Part shown: positions 52,375 to 62,161 of the stretch, in pieces
How the letters are laid out: each line of letters opens with the position of its first letter
How positions within the stretch are numbered: the stretch's first letter is position 1
Assembly (NCBI GenBank): GCA_949358305.1
Contig: CASHSZ010000126.1
Coordinates: 62,001-126,000 of the forward strand
Reading direction: 5' to 3'
Source: Strigamia acuminata
Taxonomy: Eukaryota > Arthropoda > Chilopoda > Geophilomorpha > Linotaeniidae
DNA: 64,000 bases
Position numbers and translations under genes: made by a program
The notes under the pieces: generated by a model
The model's input: the letters and a program-made list of their open reading frames with translations, nothing else
The model's database searches: none
Told to the model about the DNA's origin: nothing

Positions 52375-55300
52375 ATGAAAAAGGCCACCGATCAGTCGTC
52401 AGGCCACGTGCCGATTCTCGTGACCGGCAATTACGAACACTGGCACCGCGCAATTAAAATGCTATTGATGTCCGACGGCGTATGGCACCACGTCACCGAA
52501 ACGGAGGAACTAGTGAAAGCCAACGTCGATGAAGACGTTTGGCGAAAATGGCAACGTCGGAAAGCCCGAGCGCTGGGGACCATTTATTGCCACGTCTCGC
52601 AGGCCAAACAGTCGGCCCTCGACGGTTGCACCACTCCGAAACAGGCGTGGGACATTTTAGCGAAAATTTACGCCCCCAGCTCTCTCGCCCGCCAAGCGGC
52701 GATGCGCCGTGAGTTCCTGCAGCTTAAGTTGGAGCCCGGCGAAGAAATGGCCGATTTCCTCAGCCGCGTTGACCTTATGGTCCGCCAACTTAAAGACGTC
52801 GGTGAAGACATCCTCCCTCGACATCACGCGTACCAGTATTTAGACTTTCTTCCGGACGAATACGACCAGGCGACTTTTGCCATTTATCATTGGCCGCTGG
52901 CAGAGTTTACCCCGGCTAAAGTCTCCGATCAGTTGTTGTCGGAATATCTACGATTAAAGTCGCATTCGAACCGAAACTCCGGTAATTCCTCCGCTTATGC
53001 TACTGGGCGACAAGGACGTAACCAGTCGCGACCCCCGCGCCCGCTTGCGCAGGTGCGTTGCTTCAATTGCAACGAGCTTGGACACTACGCCAATAAGTGC
53101 CAGCATCCTCGCAAGCAAACAACTGGGCAACAGCCGGTAGCTACGTTTCAGACACGATCTCGCAGCAAGAGTCGACGCCGCAATAAAGGCTCGAATCCGA
53201 ATGTGAACCCGAATCAACAGCAGCAGGGACAGTTTCGCGAGTCTTCACGCCCGCGCCGAGATGCAGCATATCTCCTGTCCGCACCACCTGCGATCCAGGT
53301 TCCTACCGTTCATTTCGTCCAATCTCACGAATGGATTGTTGACTGCGGCGCCACCGACCACGTTTCACACGTTAAATCGTGGTTCTTGGACTTTGTTGAG
53401 GTCGTCCCTTTTAATATCGAATTGGGACAAGGAAGCTCCAAAGTTACCGGAAAAGGGAATGTTCCAGTCAAGTCACTCATCGATGGCTGTGAATGCACCG
53501 TACTTCTCCGCGATGTTTTGTACGCACCTGATTTCGGCGCTAATTTAATTTCGGTTTCGCGAGTCGATAAATGTGGGCATCACATACACATTTACAATTC
53601 GGAGTTGCATACATATGGGACGGATATCAAACAAAGTGTTCTTCGGGCGAAGCAAAAGTCAGGACTTTACTTCGTAGATGGACTAATTTCGCCATTTGCG
53701 TCGCCGACTGTTGTTTCGAGTACACCGCCCATCCCAATGTCACCTCCGACTACTGCGCCGATGACTCTCATCACGAAGGAGGAAGATTTTCCCGCGATGC
53801 CCTCAAAGAAGTCGAAGAAAATATCAAACGTTGAAATGACCGACTTCCGCTTACCTATCTCTCCCAACACCCTACTCGTGCCTTCTCCTTCCCCGATCAT
53901 CCCCAATCCTGTTGCCGGATCTAAACCACAACAGATCCGGATGTATTCCAACGTCCTATCATCTCCTCCGTCTCCCGTTGCCACGACTACGGCAGTCCCA
54001 CCTCCTAAAAAGGTTATAACGCCGACTGCGAACGTTGCGGATGCCACGGGATTATGGCATGCCAGGTTGGGCCATCTCCACACCAAAGCCATGCGGACTT
54101 TGGCGAACAATTCCCAAGTTTATGGACTCGATCCGGCTGCGGTTCGACAAGAACTTTCCTGCAACTCATGTCGCATTGCCAAGTCCACGCGCGCCTCGCA
54201 TAAACCGATTCCCACACCTTCGACGACCAAACCGTTGGAGTTGCTGCACATGGACGTCTGGGGCCCGTCAAGACTGACTTCGATTGGCGGTGCTGATTAT
54301 GCCTTCTCCATTGTTGACGACGCGACCCGATATTCGTGGATTTTTCCGATTGCACGCAAATCCGACGTTTTTGCGACTTTCAAAGACTTTGTTTCTCGCG
54401 TTGAACGCATTACGGATTCCCGCGTCAAATCAATTCGCACGGATCGCGGCGGGGAATTTATTTCTAAGACTTTTGACCGTTACCTCGCTGATAAGGGCAT
54501 TGTCGCACAACGGACCAATCCCGGAAGCCCACAAATGAACGGGGTCGCCGAACGCCTAAACCGGACGATGGGCGACTATCTTCGCTCCGTTACCTCCGAA
54601 ACCGGTTTTCCGCACACACTTTGGGCTGAACTCGCTGTGACATTTTCGTACGTTAAAAATCGCAGCCCGCATTCGAAACTTAACGACGAAGTTCCATATG
54701 TTTTATGGCGCCAGCGTGCCCTCTCCGTCAAACATTTCCGAAAAATTGGTTCTAAATGCTGGGTGCATTTCACCGCACCCGGGCGCAACAAAATGGATCC
54801 ACGGGCGTGGGAAGGATTTCTCGTAGGTTACGCCTCCAACACTCGCGGTTATCGGGTTTGGAATCCGGCTACGAACACCGTCACGGAATCCGTTCACGTT
54901 CAAATCGATGAACGTCAGAATTTCAAACGCTCGCCGTTTTACGTTCCGGATCCCTACGAAAATGCTCCATTCATGGAGGAGCCCTCTCACGTCACTACAC
55001 CGTCCCGTGTCACTTTTGACGATGGTGCTTTTCCATCTGTCCCCTGGTCACGTCGACGTCGTGATTCCGACGATGAATCGTCTAATGACGATGATGAATT
55101 CCGCCATCGGGCTCCGTCAAGCGCTTCATCAGTCGCTTCATATCGCTCCGTCCTCGAGGAGGTCGAAGAGGACATTGCTGATGAACTACCTCCTCCTATT
55201 CTGTTTGCGGACGATGTACCGGAGGACATCGATTTGGACGTCACGCCTGACCCACCACTTCCGCTTTACCGTCCTCGGAGGAGATTACGTCCCGATGCTT

Positions 55301-57315
55301 TGGCTCGTCAACCTCACACCCCTGAGGCCAGCGATAGTGAACTCGACGTTGATCACGATATCGAACAATTTTTCGAACGCTATCCCGAACGTGATTTCGA
55401 GCACGACCCCGAAGATGATCCACTTGATAATCTCCTCGATGATCTCCTCGATAAGGCAGCCGCCTTACCAGCGGCCGCTGCAACGCCTGCACCGCCCCTC
55501 GCTCCGTTACGCGCTCTTCACTGCCCCTATCGTTTTATTGGTGGAGATACGCCCTTCAGCGGATGGAGGAGGGAAGAGCATCTCCGGAAAGAACAAGCGC
55601 CTGGCAAAATCAAGGTCGACGTTTATTACTATCCGGAGCACGGTGTCCGCTTAAGGTCGAGAGGGGACATCGAAAGATATTGCGTCGCTCACCAACTTCC
55701 GTATGAGGAGGACATTTTCTTTTTCGGCAACCTCGAACATCAATTGCAGGACGAGCAACCTGTTCATCGCGTCCTTATGTGTTTTCGAGAGCCGTCCACG
55801 TACGCCGAAGCTGTTAAGCTACCCGAGGCACCGAAATGGACGGAGGCAATCGATGAGGAGCTCACGACTTTCAAGGAACGCGAAGTTTATAAGGAAGTTC
55901 CACGACCCCCGGACAAGACAATCCTCGGGTGTAAATGGATTTTTCGGTTGAAATCGGATGCCACCGGGAAAATTCACCGCTACCGTGCTCGACTTGTCGC
56001 ACAAGGTTTCCGCCAAACAATGGGCGTTGATTTCGATGAAGTTTTTAGTCCGGTGGTTAACTTCGTGCTCATCCGATTCTTTTTCTGCCTCCTAGTCGTT
56101 TTACTAGGATGGAGGGATCTCCACCTCGACGTCAAGTGTGCCTACCTTTACGGCGACCTCGACCACGAAATTTACATGCGGATTCCCGCCGGCGCCACAT
56201 GCACCTCACCCGACAACGTCTGGTTGTTAACCAAGTCACTTTACGGTCTTCACCAGTCGGGGCGCATGTGGTACCAGAAGCTCAACGAGACGTTAACCGA
56301 CCTCGGATTCCAGAAATTTCCCGCTTGTAATTGCGTTTACGCATTTGGACATTCGGCTGTTATGTTAGTCTACGTGGACGATATCGTCGTGTTTTACGCG
56401 TCGGAGAGTATCCGAAACCGTATTTTGGCGCTGATTTCCAGCAAATTCGACATCGTCAACCTCGGACCAATAACCAAATTACTCGGGGTAGAATTCGTGC
56501 GTCGCGATGGGAAAGTTTTCATGTCCCAACGCTCCTACATCGACAAACTTCTTAAAAAGTTCAACGTTTCGTCAGATGCACTCATTAAAGTGCCTGTCAC
56601 ACCGGGGACCACGCTCGTCAAAGGCTCGTTGGATAATCTCCCGGACTTTCCGTACCGATCGCTCATCGGATCGTTATTATTCCTCGCCTCTCGCACTCGT
56701 CCCGACATATTATACTCGGTCATCGCTTTATCGCAGTATAATAACTGCTACGACCACCGCCACATCAAGTGTTTGCTCCAAGTTCTCAAATACGTGGCGA
56801 ACACGAGCGATTTCTCGATCGAACTCTCGGGGTGTAATTCCAGTCAGCTGTGGGGATACACAGATGCGTCGTGGGCGAGTGACATTGCGACATCGAGAAG
56901 CTTCGGAGGATACATCATTTATATCGGTTGTGTGCCAATCGGCTGGAGCTGCAAAAAGCAGACCAGCGTCGCCTGTTCCACCATGGAAGCCGAGTTTGTG
57001 GCACTAGTCGAAATCGTTAAAGAGTTATACTGGTTGGACAGTATCTATCGAGTCTTTCCACCGTTAAACCGATTATCGAAACCGATTATTTTCTCCGATG
57101 CCCTCGCCTCGATCCAATTCACGAACAACGACATCGAGAACTCGAAAACCAAACATATTCGAGTGAAGTTCCATTGGCTTCGAGAATGGCATATTGCCGG
57201 ATGCTTCGAACTCCGCAAAATTCCGGGTGAAATAAATGTTTCGGATATTTTCACGAAATGGCTTAGTTCCGAACGCCTCCGAAATTTGTTGTCCCGGATC
57301 TTCATCTCGAAATAA
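52375..57315 (+). CDS. Copia 2 Gag-Pol polyprotein, complete
   Basis: 1646 codons from ATG 52375, chosen over an in-frame upstream position because it matches the copia 1 start. In order: UBN2-type Gag (WDILAKIYAPSS, MADFLSRVD); CCHC knuckle CFNCNELGHYANKC (about residue 228); aspartic protease WIVDCGATDHVSH (about 322); GAG-pre-integrase LWHARLGHLHT (about 557); integrase MDVWGPS, RTDRGGEF and MNGVAERLNR (about 625, 688, 726); RT LDVKCAYLYGD (about 1250) and YVDD (about 1332); RNase H TDASWASD and STMEAEFVAL (about 1495 and 1535). No stop or frame break. Long ORFs in other frames here are shadows. Confidence 0.96.
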   Translation: MKKATDQSSGHVPILVTGNYEHWHRAIKMLLMSDGVWHHVTETEELVKANVDEDVWRKWQRRKARALGTIYCHVSQAKQSALDGCTTPKQAWDILAKIYAPSSLARQAAMRREFLQLKLEPGEEMADFLSRVDLMVRQLKDVGEDILPRHHAYQYLDFLPDEYDQATFAIYHWPLAEFTPAKVSDQLLSEYLRLKSHSNRNSGNSSAYATGRQGRNQSRPPRPLAQVRCFNCNELGHYANKCQHPRKQTTGQQPVATFQTRSRSKSRRRNKGSNPNVNPNQQQQGQFRESSRPRRDAAYLLSAPPAIQVPTVHFVQSHEWIVDCGATDHVSHVKSWFLDFVEVVPFNIELGQGSSKVTGKGNVPVKSLIDGCECTVLLRDVLYAPDFGANLISVSRVDKCGHHIHIYNSELHTYGTDIKQSVLRAKQKSGLYFVDGLISPFASPTVVSSTPPIPMSPPTTAPMTLITKEEDFPAMPSKKSKKISNVEMTDFRLPISPNTLLVPSPSPIIPNPVAGSKPQQIRMYSNVLSSPPSPVATTTAVPPPKKVITPTANVADATGLWHARLGHLHTKAMRTLANNSQVYGLDPAAVRQELSCNSCRIAKSTRASHKPIPTPSTTKPLELLHMDVWGPSRLTSIGGADYAFSIVDDATRYSWIFPIARKSDVFATFKDFVSRVERITDSRVKSIRTDRGGEFISKTFDRYLADKGIVAQRTNPGSPQMNGVAERLNRTMGDYLRSVTSETGFPHTLWAELAVTFSYVKNRSPHSKLNDEVPYVLWRQRALSVKHFRKIGSKCWVHFTAPGRNKMDPRAWEGFLVGYASNTRGYRVWNPATNTVTESVHVQIDERQNFKRSPFYVPDPYENAPFMEEPSHVTTPSRVTFDDGAFPSVPWSRRRRDSDDESSNDDDEFRHRAPSSASSVASYRSVLEEVEEDIADELPPPILFADDVPEDIDLDVTPDPPLPLYRPRRRLRPDALARQPHTPEASDSELDVDHDIEQFFERYPERDFEHDPEDDPLDNLLDDLLDKAAALPAAAATPAPPLAPLRALHCPYRFIGGDTPFSGWRREEHLRKEQAPGKIKVDVYYYPEHGVRLRSRGDIERYCVAHQLPYEEDIFFFGNLEHQLQDEQPVHRVLMCFREPSTYAEAVKLPEAPKWTEAIDEELTTFKEREVYKEVPRPPDKTILGCKWIFRLKSDATGKIHRYRARLVAQGFRQTMGVDFDEVFSPVVNFVLIRFFFCLLVVLLGWRDLHLDVKCAYLYGDLDHEIYMRIPAGATCTSPDNVWLLTKSLYGLHQSGRMWYQKLNETLTDLGFQKFPACNCVYAFGHSAVMLVYVDDIVVFYASESIRNRILALISSKFDIVNLGPITKLLGVEFVRRDGKVFMSQRSYIDKLLKKFNVSSDALIKVPVTPGTTLVKGSLDNLPDFPYRSLIGSLLFLASRTRPDILYSVIALSQYNNCYDHRHIKCLLQVLKYVANTSDFSIELSGCNSSQLWGYTDASWASDIATSRSFGGYIIYIGCVPIGWSCKKQTSVACSTMEAEFVALVEIVKELYWLDSIYRVFPPLNRLSKPIIFSDALASIQFTNNDIENSKTKHIRVKFHWLREWHIAGCFELRKIPGEINVSDIFTKWLSSERLRNLLSRIFISK

Positions 57316-57349
57316 TTTCATCGAACTGTTAATATCGACATTGCACATC

Positions 57350-57361
57350 GAAGGAGGGAAT
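57350..57361 (+). promoter_or_regulatory. Copia 2 polypurine tract
   Basis: gaaggagggaat directly before the 3' LTR. Confidence 0.75.
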
Positions 57362-57934
57362 TGTTGGTCCTTGAAACCACTTCGGACGTTTATTTAACGC
57401 TTTTTCGATGCGTAATGACGCTACCTGAACTTTTTCACATCATTGGTTGTTATATTTTCTTTCCCCAAATGATTTAGTGTTTATTTCCTACTTAACTGGT
57501 TGTTACCAGTATATTTCCGTATATTTACTTTATATTGTAAGGGAAATGCATGGTGCCTGCATTAACTGTGTCTTAACACACTGGGCATCATGCATCGCCT
57601 ATCTGTTTATACCTGTGTGTCGCTCGCTTCTGTCACCAGAGCGCACTGCCTTTTATTCCAAGATGGCGACGCACACTGCTAAGTGTGCTCCTGTGCTTTT
57701 CAATCCTGTTTTCGTAAGTTTTAGGTTAATAAATCGTTTATTTTGTTTATAAATAATTCGTTTCTTGTGTCTGCACGTAGATAAGTGCAGACACCACGCA
57801 AATTCGACCAGAACCGGCTCGAATTCGCGTACACGACGCGCCGCACGTCTCGTGCGTGCTATATCGTGCGTGTTGGCTTATTTTTAAGCGTTTCCACTGC
57901 CTAGTCTGTGCTGTTTTTGCAGCATACCACCACA
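57362..57934 (+). repeat. Copia 2 3' LTR
   Basis: 573 bp, same as the 5' LTR by eye. Confidence 0.95.
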
Positions 57935-58357
57935 TCCCCAGCGGGCTCCCCAGCGGGCTCCCCAGCGGGCTCCCCAGCGGGCTCCCCAGCGGGCTCCCCA
58001 GCGGGCTCCCCAGCGGGCTCCCCAGCGGGCTCCCCAGCGGGCTCCCCAGCGGGCTCCCCAGCGGGCTCCCCAGCGGGCTCCCCAGCGGGCTCCCCAGCGG
58101 GCTCCCCAGCGGGCTCCCCAGCGGGCTCCCCAGCGGGCTCCCCAGCGGGCTCCCCAGCGGGCTCCCCAGCGGGCTCCCCAGCGGGCTCCCCAGCGGGCTC
58201 CCCAGCGGGCTCCCCAGCGGGCTCCCCAGCGGGCTCCCCAGCGGGCTCCCCAGCGGGCTCCCCAGCGGGCTCCCCAGCGGGCTCCCCAGCGGGCTCCCCA
58301 GCGGGCTCCCCAGCGGGCTCCCCAGCGGGCTCCCCAGCGGGCTCCCCAGCGGGCTCC
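57935..58357. repeat. 12-bp minisatellite, right block (about 35 copies)
   Basis: 423 bp of the same CCCAGCGGGCTC unit, also with no visible variant. It is the continuation of the array at 50157, split by copia 2; together about 115 copies. Confidence 0.97.
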
Positions 58358-58868
58358 GGCTTTAGTGATGGACGTTGTTGTACATCAGATTGCAAAATGG
58401 AACTTTTTCACTTTTCAGCATCATCAGCATCATCACTTCCTTCAAATTCAATTACATTACGGAGCAATTCAAACAACCAAACCACACACAAACCTCCATT
58501 AGCAATTCATGTCTCTTATTGAGTAAACAAAGCAGATGTTAAAAAGGTAAAATTGCTATACCAATCGCCATCTTTGGTTGTTTCGTTTTACTGTTTCGTT
58601 TGGTTTCTGGTTTTACCTTAACCGATGCAAAATGTCCGAGTTTGGATGAGATATAGCTCGCTTGCTTATATTACTTGTTTAACATGTTGACGTTTGTTTA
58701 TATGTTGCTGCAGTAACCATTGTTAACAATTTCAGCACTCCATCATAAAATTTTGGCCGTAAAGTTTAGAAAATTTTTTGTAGCTATTAAGTTTCAGGTA
58801 TAAACACAAACAAACCCAAACTAAAATTTCACGAGTAAATGTCTAAAATTTATTGAGAAGAATTGAAC
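58358..58868 (+). other. Spacer and probable 5' region of the LRR gene
   Basis: About 510 bp, AT-rich, with no ORF of note. It should hold the promoter and 5' UTR of the next gene, but no clear TATA box can be chosen. Confidence 0.45.
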
Positions 58869-60727
58869 ATGAAGAAATTACAGGACATGGCGACAGAAAC
58901 AATTTTCGATTATATTGTGCAATGGAACGTCGAAGTAATGGACGACGCTCATATGAAAAATACTTTGCAATTAATCAGTTATTTCGACAAACTACGTGAG
59001 TGTCACACAGATTTGTGGATTTATTTCGTAATTATCAATATGGAATTGTTTGATTTAGCTCGAAATGTCCGTGGAAATATGCTGGAGAAGTTAAATGATC
59101 GGGACTCGAGTTTTTGGGACGAAAGTATTCGGTTGCCAGAGGCGTGGGACGTCGCTCCATTTGTACACGAAAAGCAGGAAAAACTGGATTTGCAGTGGAT
59201 GAGTCCAAATTTTAATTTGGATTTTTTTCTTAGAGTTTGTGGCCACAAATTGAAGGTGGGTAAAGAAAGAGAACTAAGTCAACACAGTGGTGGGACTTGA
59301 AATTATTGTTAAGATTTCTAACAAAAATCCCTATTTTCTAACAATAATTCCAATTTTCTAACAAAAAATGCTTTATTGGATATAATACACATTTTGTATT
59401 TGAGAAATTTGCATGCACACTAATGTTAAATCCAAAAGACTTGCACATGCAACATGCCATTACCGTGTGCTACAAAAAAATTGTTTTAATTCTATTAATT
59501 GTATCTATTCGCACAGAATCTGACAACGTTAGAACTGCCCTGGGGAAGTACACTGACAGCTAGTGTCTGCAAAAGAATGTGCCAGACTTTGCCAAAGCTA
59601 TCGAGGCTCGATATCTCTGAGAATGAGGCTGAAGACGACGCGGCAATGTACATCGCTCGGCTGCCACTCGATGAGCTGGTTGCCCAAGGAATCACTGAAG
59701 ATTTCGTAAAAAACTGTGCGCAGACGGCTCCACCCTCAGAAAAACATTAAAACGTTTCACGCTTAGCAATGAACTTCCACTAGACTGTTTCCGTTTGATA
59801 TTGAACACGATGAAATCAATAGAATACTTGGACACTGGCGATTCCAAGTGGCTAAAAGCGCTGCTGCCGACGATTGGCGCGCCACCGCAGCAATTCAATC
59901 TGAGAAGATTGGTGTTGGAGTACTATCGCGACGACGACATTGAGGGCGATCTGGAGATAGCCACGCTCACGTGTCCTAAAGTTTCCGCAATCAACATCGT
60001 CCCGAAAATCTTCACTCTCAAAATGCTGCAGAGTTTGACGAAATTCAAGAAGTTGAACAACTTGGTCGTCTTCATGGACGAAGACTCGGACGTGATAGCG
60101 GAGGAAAATGATACTTTTGATCGGGTTTGTTTTCGAGATTTGCGGTTTGAGAACTTGGCCGAATTTACCCTGTACGATCGACAGGATCGGGTGACCTCTG
60201 GTTTTTTGTTCGAGTTGTTGGCCATGTGTCCCAATCTGGAGAAACTCGGTATTTTCTTTTGCTCCGGCTTCACTAACAAAATTGCGCACGAGTTGGCCGA
60301 CGTGATGGCGGAAAGGAGCGCTGCATTTTCACCGATCCGTGCGGCTGTCAACTATTTTTTCTCGTTTTTGTTGTGGCCATTTTTTGGCAGTCCAGTCCTG
60401 GCGAAGACACTCAAACGTCTGGAAATTGTGGAGTGCGACTTGTTGGGGCCGTCGGGGATTGAGAATCTCTTAAAAATCGGTTCTCTGGAGGAGTTAAAAG
60501 TGACGTTGGAAATTAACGAGATGAGAAGACAACATTTTGACGTTGGTGAGCTGCAGTTAATGGCTGAAAAACACGGAGTGAAGCTGCAATTAGAATTTCT
60601 AGACCCGGACGATGTACTTGAAGATGATGTACATGAAGATGATGGTGGCAATGATGGCGATGAGAACAGCGATGACAGCGACGATTGGAGCGACGTTGAG
60701 AGCGACGATGGTAACGTCGACGACTAA
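58869..60727 (+). CDS. Leucine-rich-repeat protein, two exons, one frame break
   Basis: Exon 1 is 58869-59255 (ATG to KLK, donor AAG|GTGGGT, phase 0). The intron is 59256-59516 (acceptor CGCACAG). Exon 2 is 59517-60727 (stop TAA). Exon 1 begins MKKLQDMATETIFDYIV, perhaps a degenerate F-box. Exon 2 gives LRR-like strands (LTTLELPWG, LSRLDISEN, LKRFTLS, LEKLGIFFCSGF, LKRLEIVECD, LEELKVTLE) and an Asp/Glu/Ser-rich acidic tail. Near 59708-59713 the frame shifts by one base at a run of six A: the first part is open in one frame, the rest in another, and one missing A explains both. It may be an assembly error, a polymorphism or a pseudogene. Total about 532 residues. Such proteins are often ubiquitin-ligase adaptors; not shown here. 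Confidence 0.7.
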
Positions 60728-60779
60728 CGAGTTGTCAGAGGCTGCGTGTCTGCATTAATTCGATTTCTTTGTATTCAAC

Positions 60780-60785
60780 AATAAA
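60780..60785 (+). terminator. Poly(A) signal of the LRR gene
   Basis: AATAAA 53 bp after the stop codon. Confidence 0.6.
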
Positions 60786-60798
60786 AAGTGAATATGCC

Positions 60799-60882
60799 AT
60801 GTCGAACAAGTGTCATATGTTCTTTCCCAGTGCAAAGTTTGATTTTGAGTTTTTTCTTAAAGTTTGCGGTCACAAGTTAAAG
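60799..60882 (+). CDS. Exon fragment of a tandem LRR paralogue
   Basis: Reads MSNKCHMFFPSAKFDFEFF then LKVCGHKLK and ends at a donor AAG|GTGAGT. The last 16 residues match the exon 1 end of the preceding gene (NFNLDFFLRVCGHKLK) and the splice position is identical. Either this is a short first exon from ATG 60799 or the 3' end of an exon with an acceptor at CCCAG (60830). The rest of the gene would lie beyond the LTR element that follows. Confidence 0.55.
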
Positions 60883-61247
60883 GTGAGTATCAAAGGAGGA
60901 CTTAAACTCCACACACAGTGGCCGAACGTGAACAAAAAGTGACAAAAAGAAGAAATATAGTCAATTAGAAAATAGACTTAATTATTCAAAAATTGCTTCT
61001 TCTTTTTTTAGACTTCGTCGCCTTAATGAACCGGGGCTAATAAAAGGGGCGGTACGGAAAGACCAAAGATATCCATGCCTAAGGAAACTCCATTTGCATA
61101 AGTTAAACATTAAAGTGGATGTTTATTTATTGTACAAACTAGGGGGCGCTGTAATAAATAATAAAATGATTTGTTGGAGAGAAAACACATTTAATATACG
61201 GAGTATGAAACATTTGGGTGCACACTAATGGAAAATCCAAAAGACTC
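60883..61247 (+). other. Intron of the LRR paralogue, 5' part
   Basis: Non-coding. Shares gcacactaatg followed by aaatccaaaagact (61231-61246) with the intron of the first LRR gene (about 59413-59435), which supports intron homology. Cut at 61247 by the LTR element. Confidence 0.5.
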
Positions 61248-62067
61248 TGTGGTGACCCAGTTGGATAAGTGTCCCCCCAGGGCGGATACTTGTCCTATGA
61301 GTCACTATGATTAAAGAGTCGTTCCCCCCCGAGTTGGCTCCACCTCCCCATGGCAGGTGTGTGCCCCGAGGGGGAGGAAGCGGCTGGTGGTCAGCCCCCA
61401 TTGGTTGATCGCCGGCCCTTCACCCCACTGCATAAAAGGCTGTGTTTCCCGCCTAAAGACAGAACTTACACAAACGACACCAAGAACACAGCAACTACCT
61501 CACCGTCAGGCCAACTTCAACTACAAGTTAGGATTGATCGAGGATCGCTGAGTAAAGTGCAAACTGTAACTCTCACGAAGTCACTTGCGAGCTATTCCTG
61601 CGAAAGCACGAGAATAGCCCTTGTGAAATCACCCAGAATAATCGCCCAGACGATTATTCGCCGAAGTAAGTGTCCGAGTGCTTTGTAGGGAACCCCAAAG
61701 TTCCTAGACGAGGCCTCTGCGACGCTAAACAAACCCTAGACAACAGGCACGGATAGAAGACTCGAAAGAGCATTCCACCGCGTCCGTGAAGACGAATCCG
61801 TGACGAATTAACGACAACTCGAGACGCCGCCTTTGTTCCGCCGACCACGCGGAATCGACGACGCCATCTTGAGAAATCCTTTGTTCGACGCTGACCACGT
61901 CGACTCTAGAATTATTACTGAGTGTATTTTAAAGGCATAAAGCCTGGTGAATAAATTACCTGTTTATTTACATACATTTGGTATTCATTTGGGTATTTAC
62001 ATAATTGATCACAGGTAAAGTATTACACGTTAGCGCTATTTAAACCTATACCAAGTAGGACGCGACA
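61248..62067 (+). mobile_element. LTR of a further LTR retrotransposon (runs off the window)
   Basis: 820-bp 5' LTR, TGTGGTGACCC...GCGACA, preceded by gactc (possible left duplication; the right side is outside the window). TATA-like cataaaag near 61431 and AATAAA near 61950. A perfect PBS position follows 2 nt later. Its opening bases equal those of LTR X and nearly those of the giant-ORF element. Confidence 0.85.
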
Positions 62068-62069
62068 CG

Positions 62070-62087
62070 TGGGGGCCCGTCCGGGAT
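62070..62087 (+). promoter_or_regulatory. Primer-binding site (tRNA-Pro)
   Basis: TGGGGGCCCGTCCGGGAT matches the complement of the tRNA-Pro 3' end (TGGGGGCTCGTCCGGGAT) with one mismatch. Confidence 0.8.
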
Positions 62088-62161
62088 TTAGAAATAAATC
62101 TCAAATCTGAACTTGTGATCTCTCAATAAGATAACCCAAATCGTAGAATTACCGAAAGAAA

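Larger units (their letters stand above)
51120..57934 (+). mobile_element. Copia element 2 (Ty1/copia), apparently intact
   Basis: 6815 bp, 573-bp LTRs identical by eye, perfect 5-bp duplication TCCCC (51115-51119, 57935-57939) taken from the minisatellite unit. PBS, one complete Gag-Pol ORF and PPT are present, so it may be able to move. It is a relative of copia element 1, but the LTRs differ. Confidence 0.97.

Noticed and set aside
54908-55654. 248-codon ORF in another frame of copia 2
   Set aside because: A shadow of the Gag-Pol linker region; no motif.
50157-58357. CRISPR array
   Set aside because: A 12-bp repeat without spacers in a eukaryotic genome; it is a minisatellite.
57856-58522. 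Long ORFs across the right array block
   Set aside because: Same periodicity effect; the flanks are LTR and spacer.
59705-59722. An 18-bp micro-intron (gtaaaaaactgtgcgcag) to explain the LRR frame break
   Set aside because: Far too short for splicing, and its removal would not change the frame.
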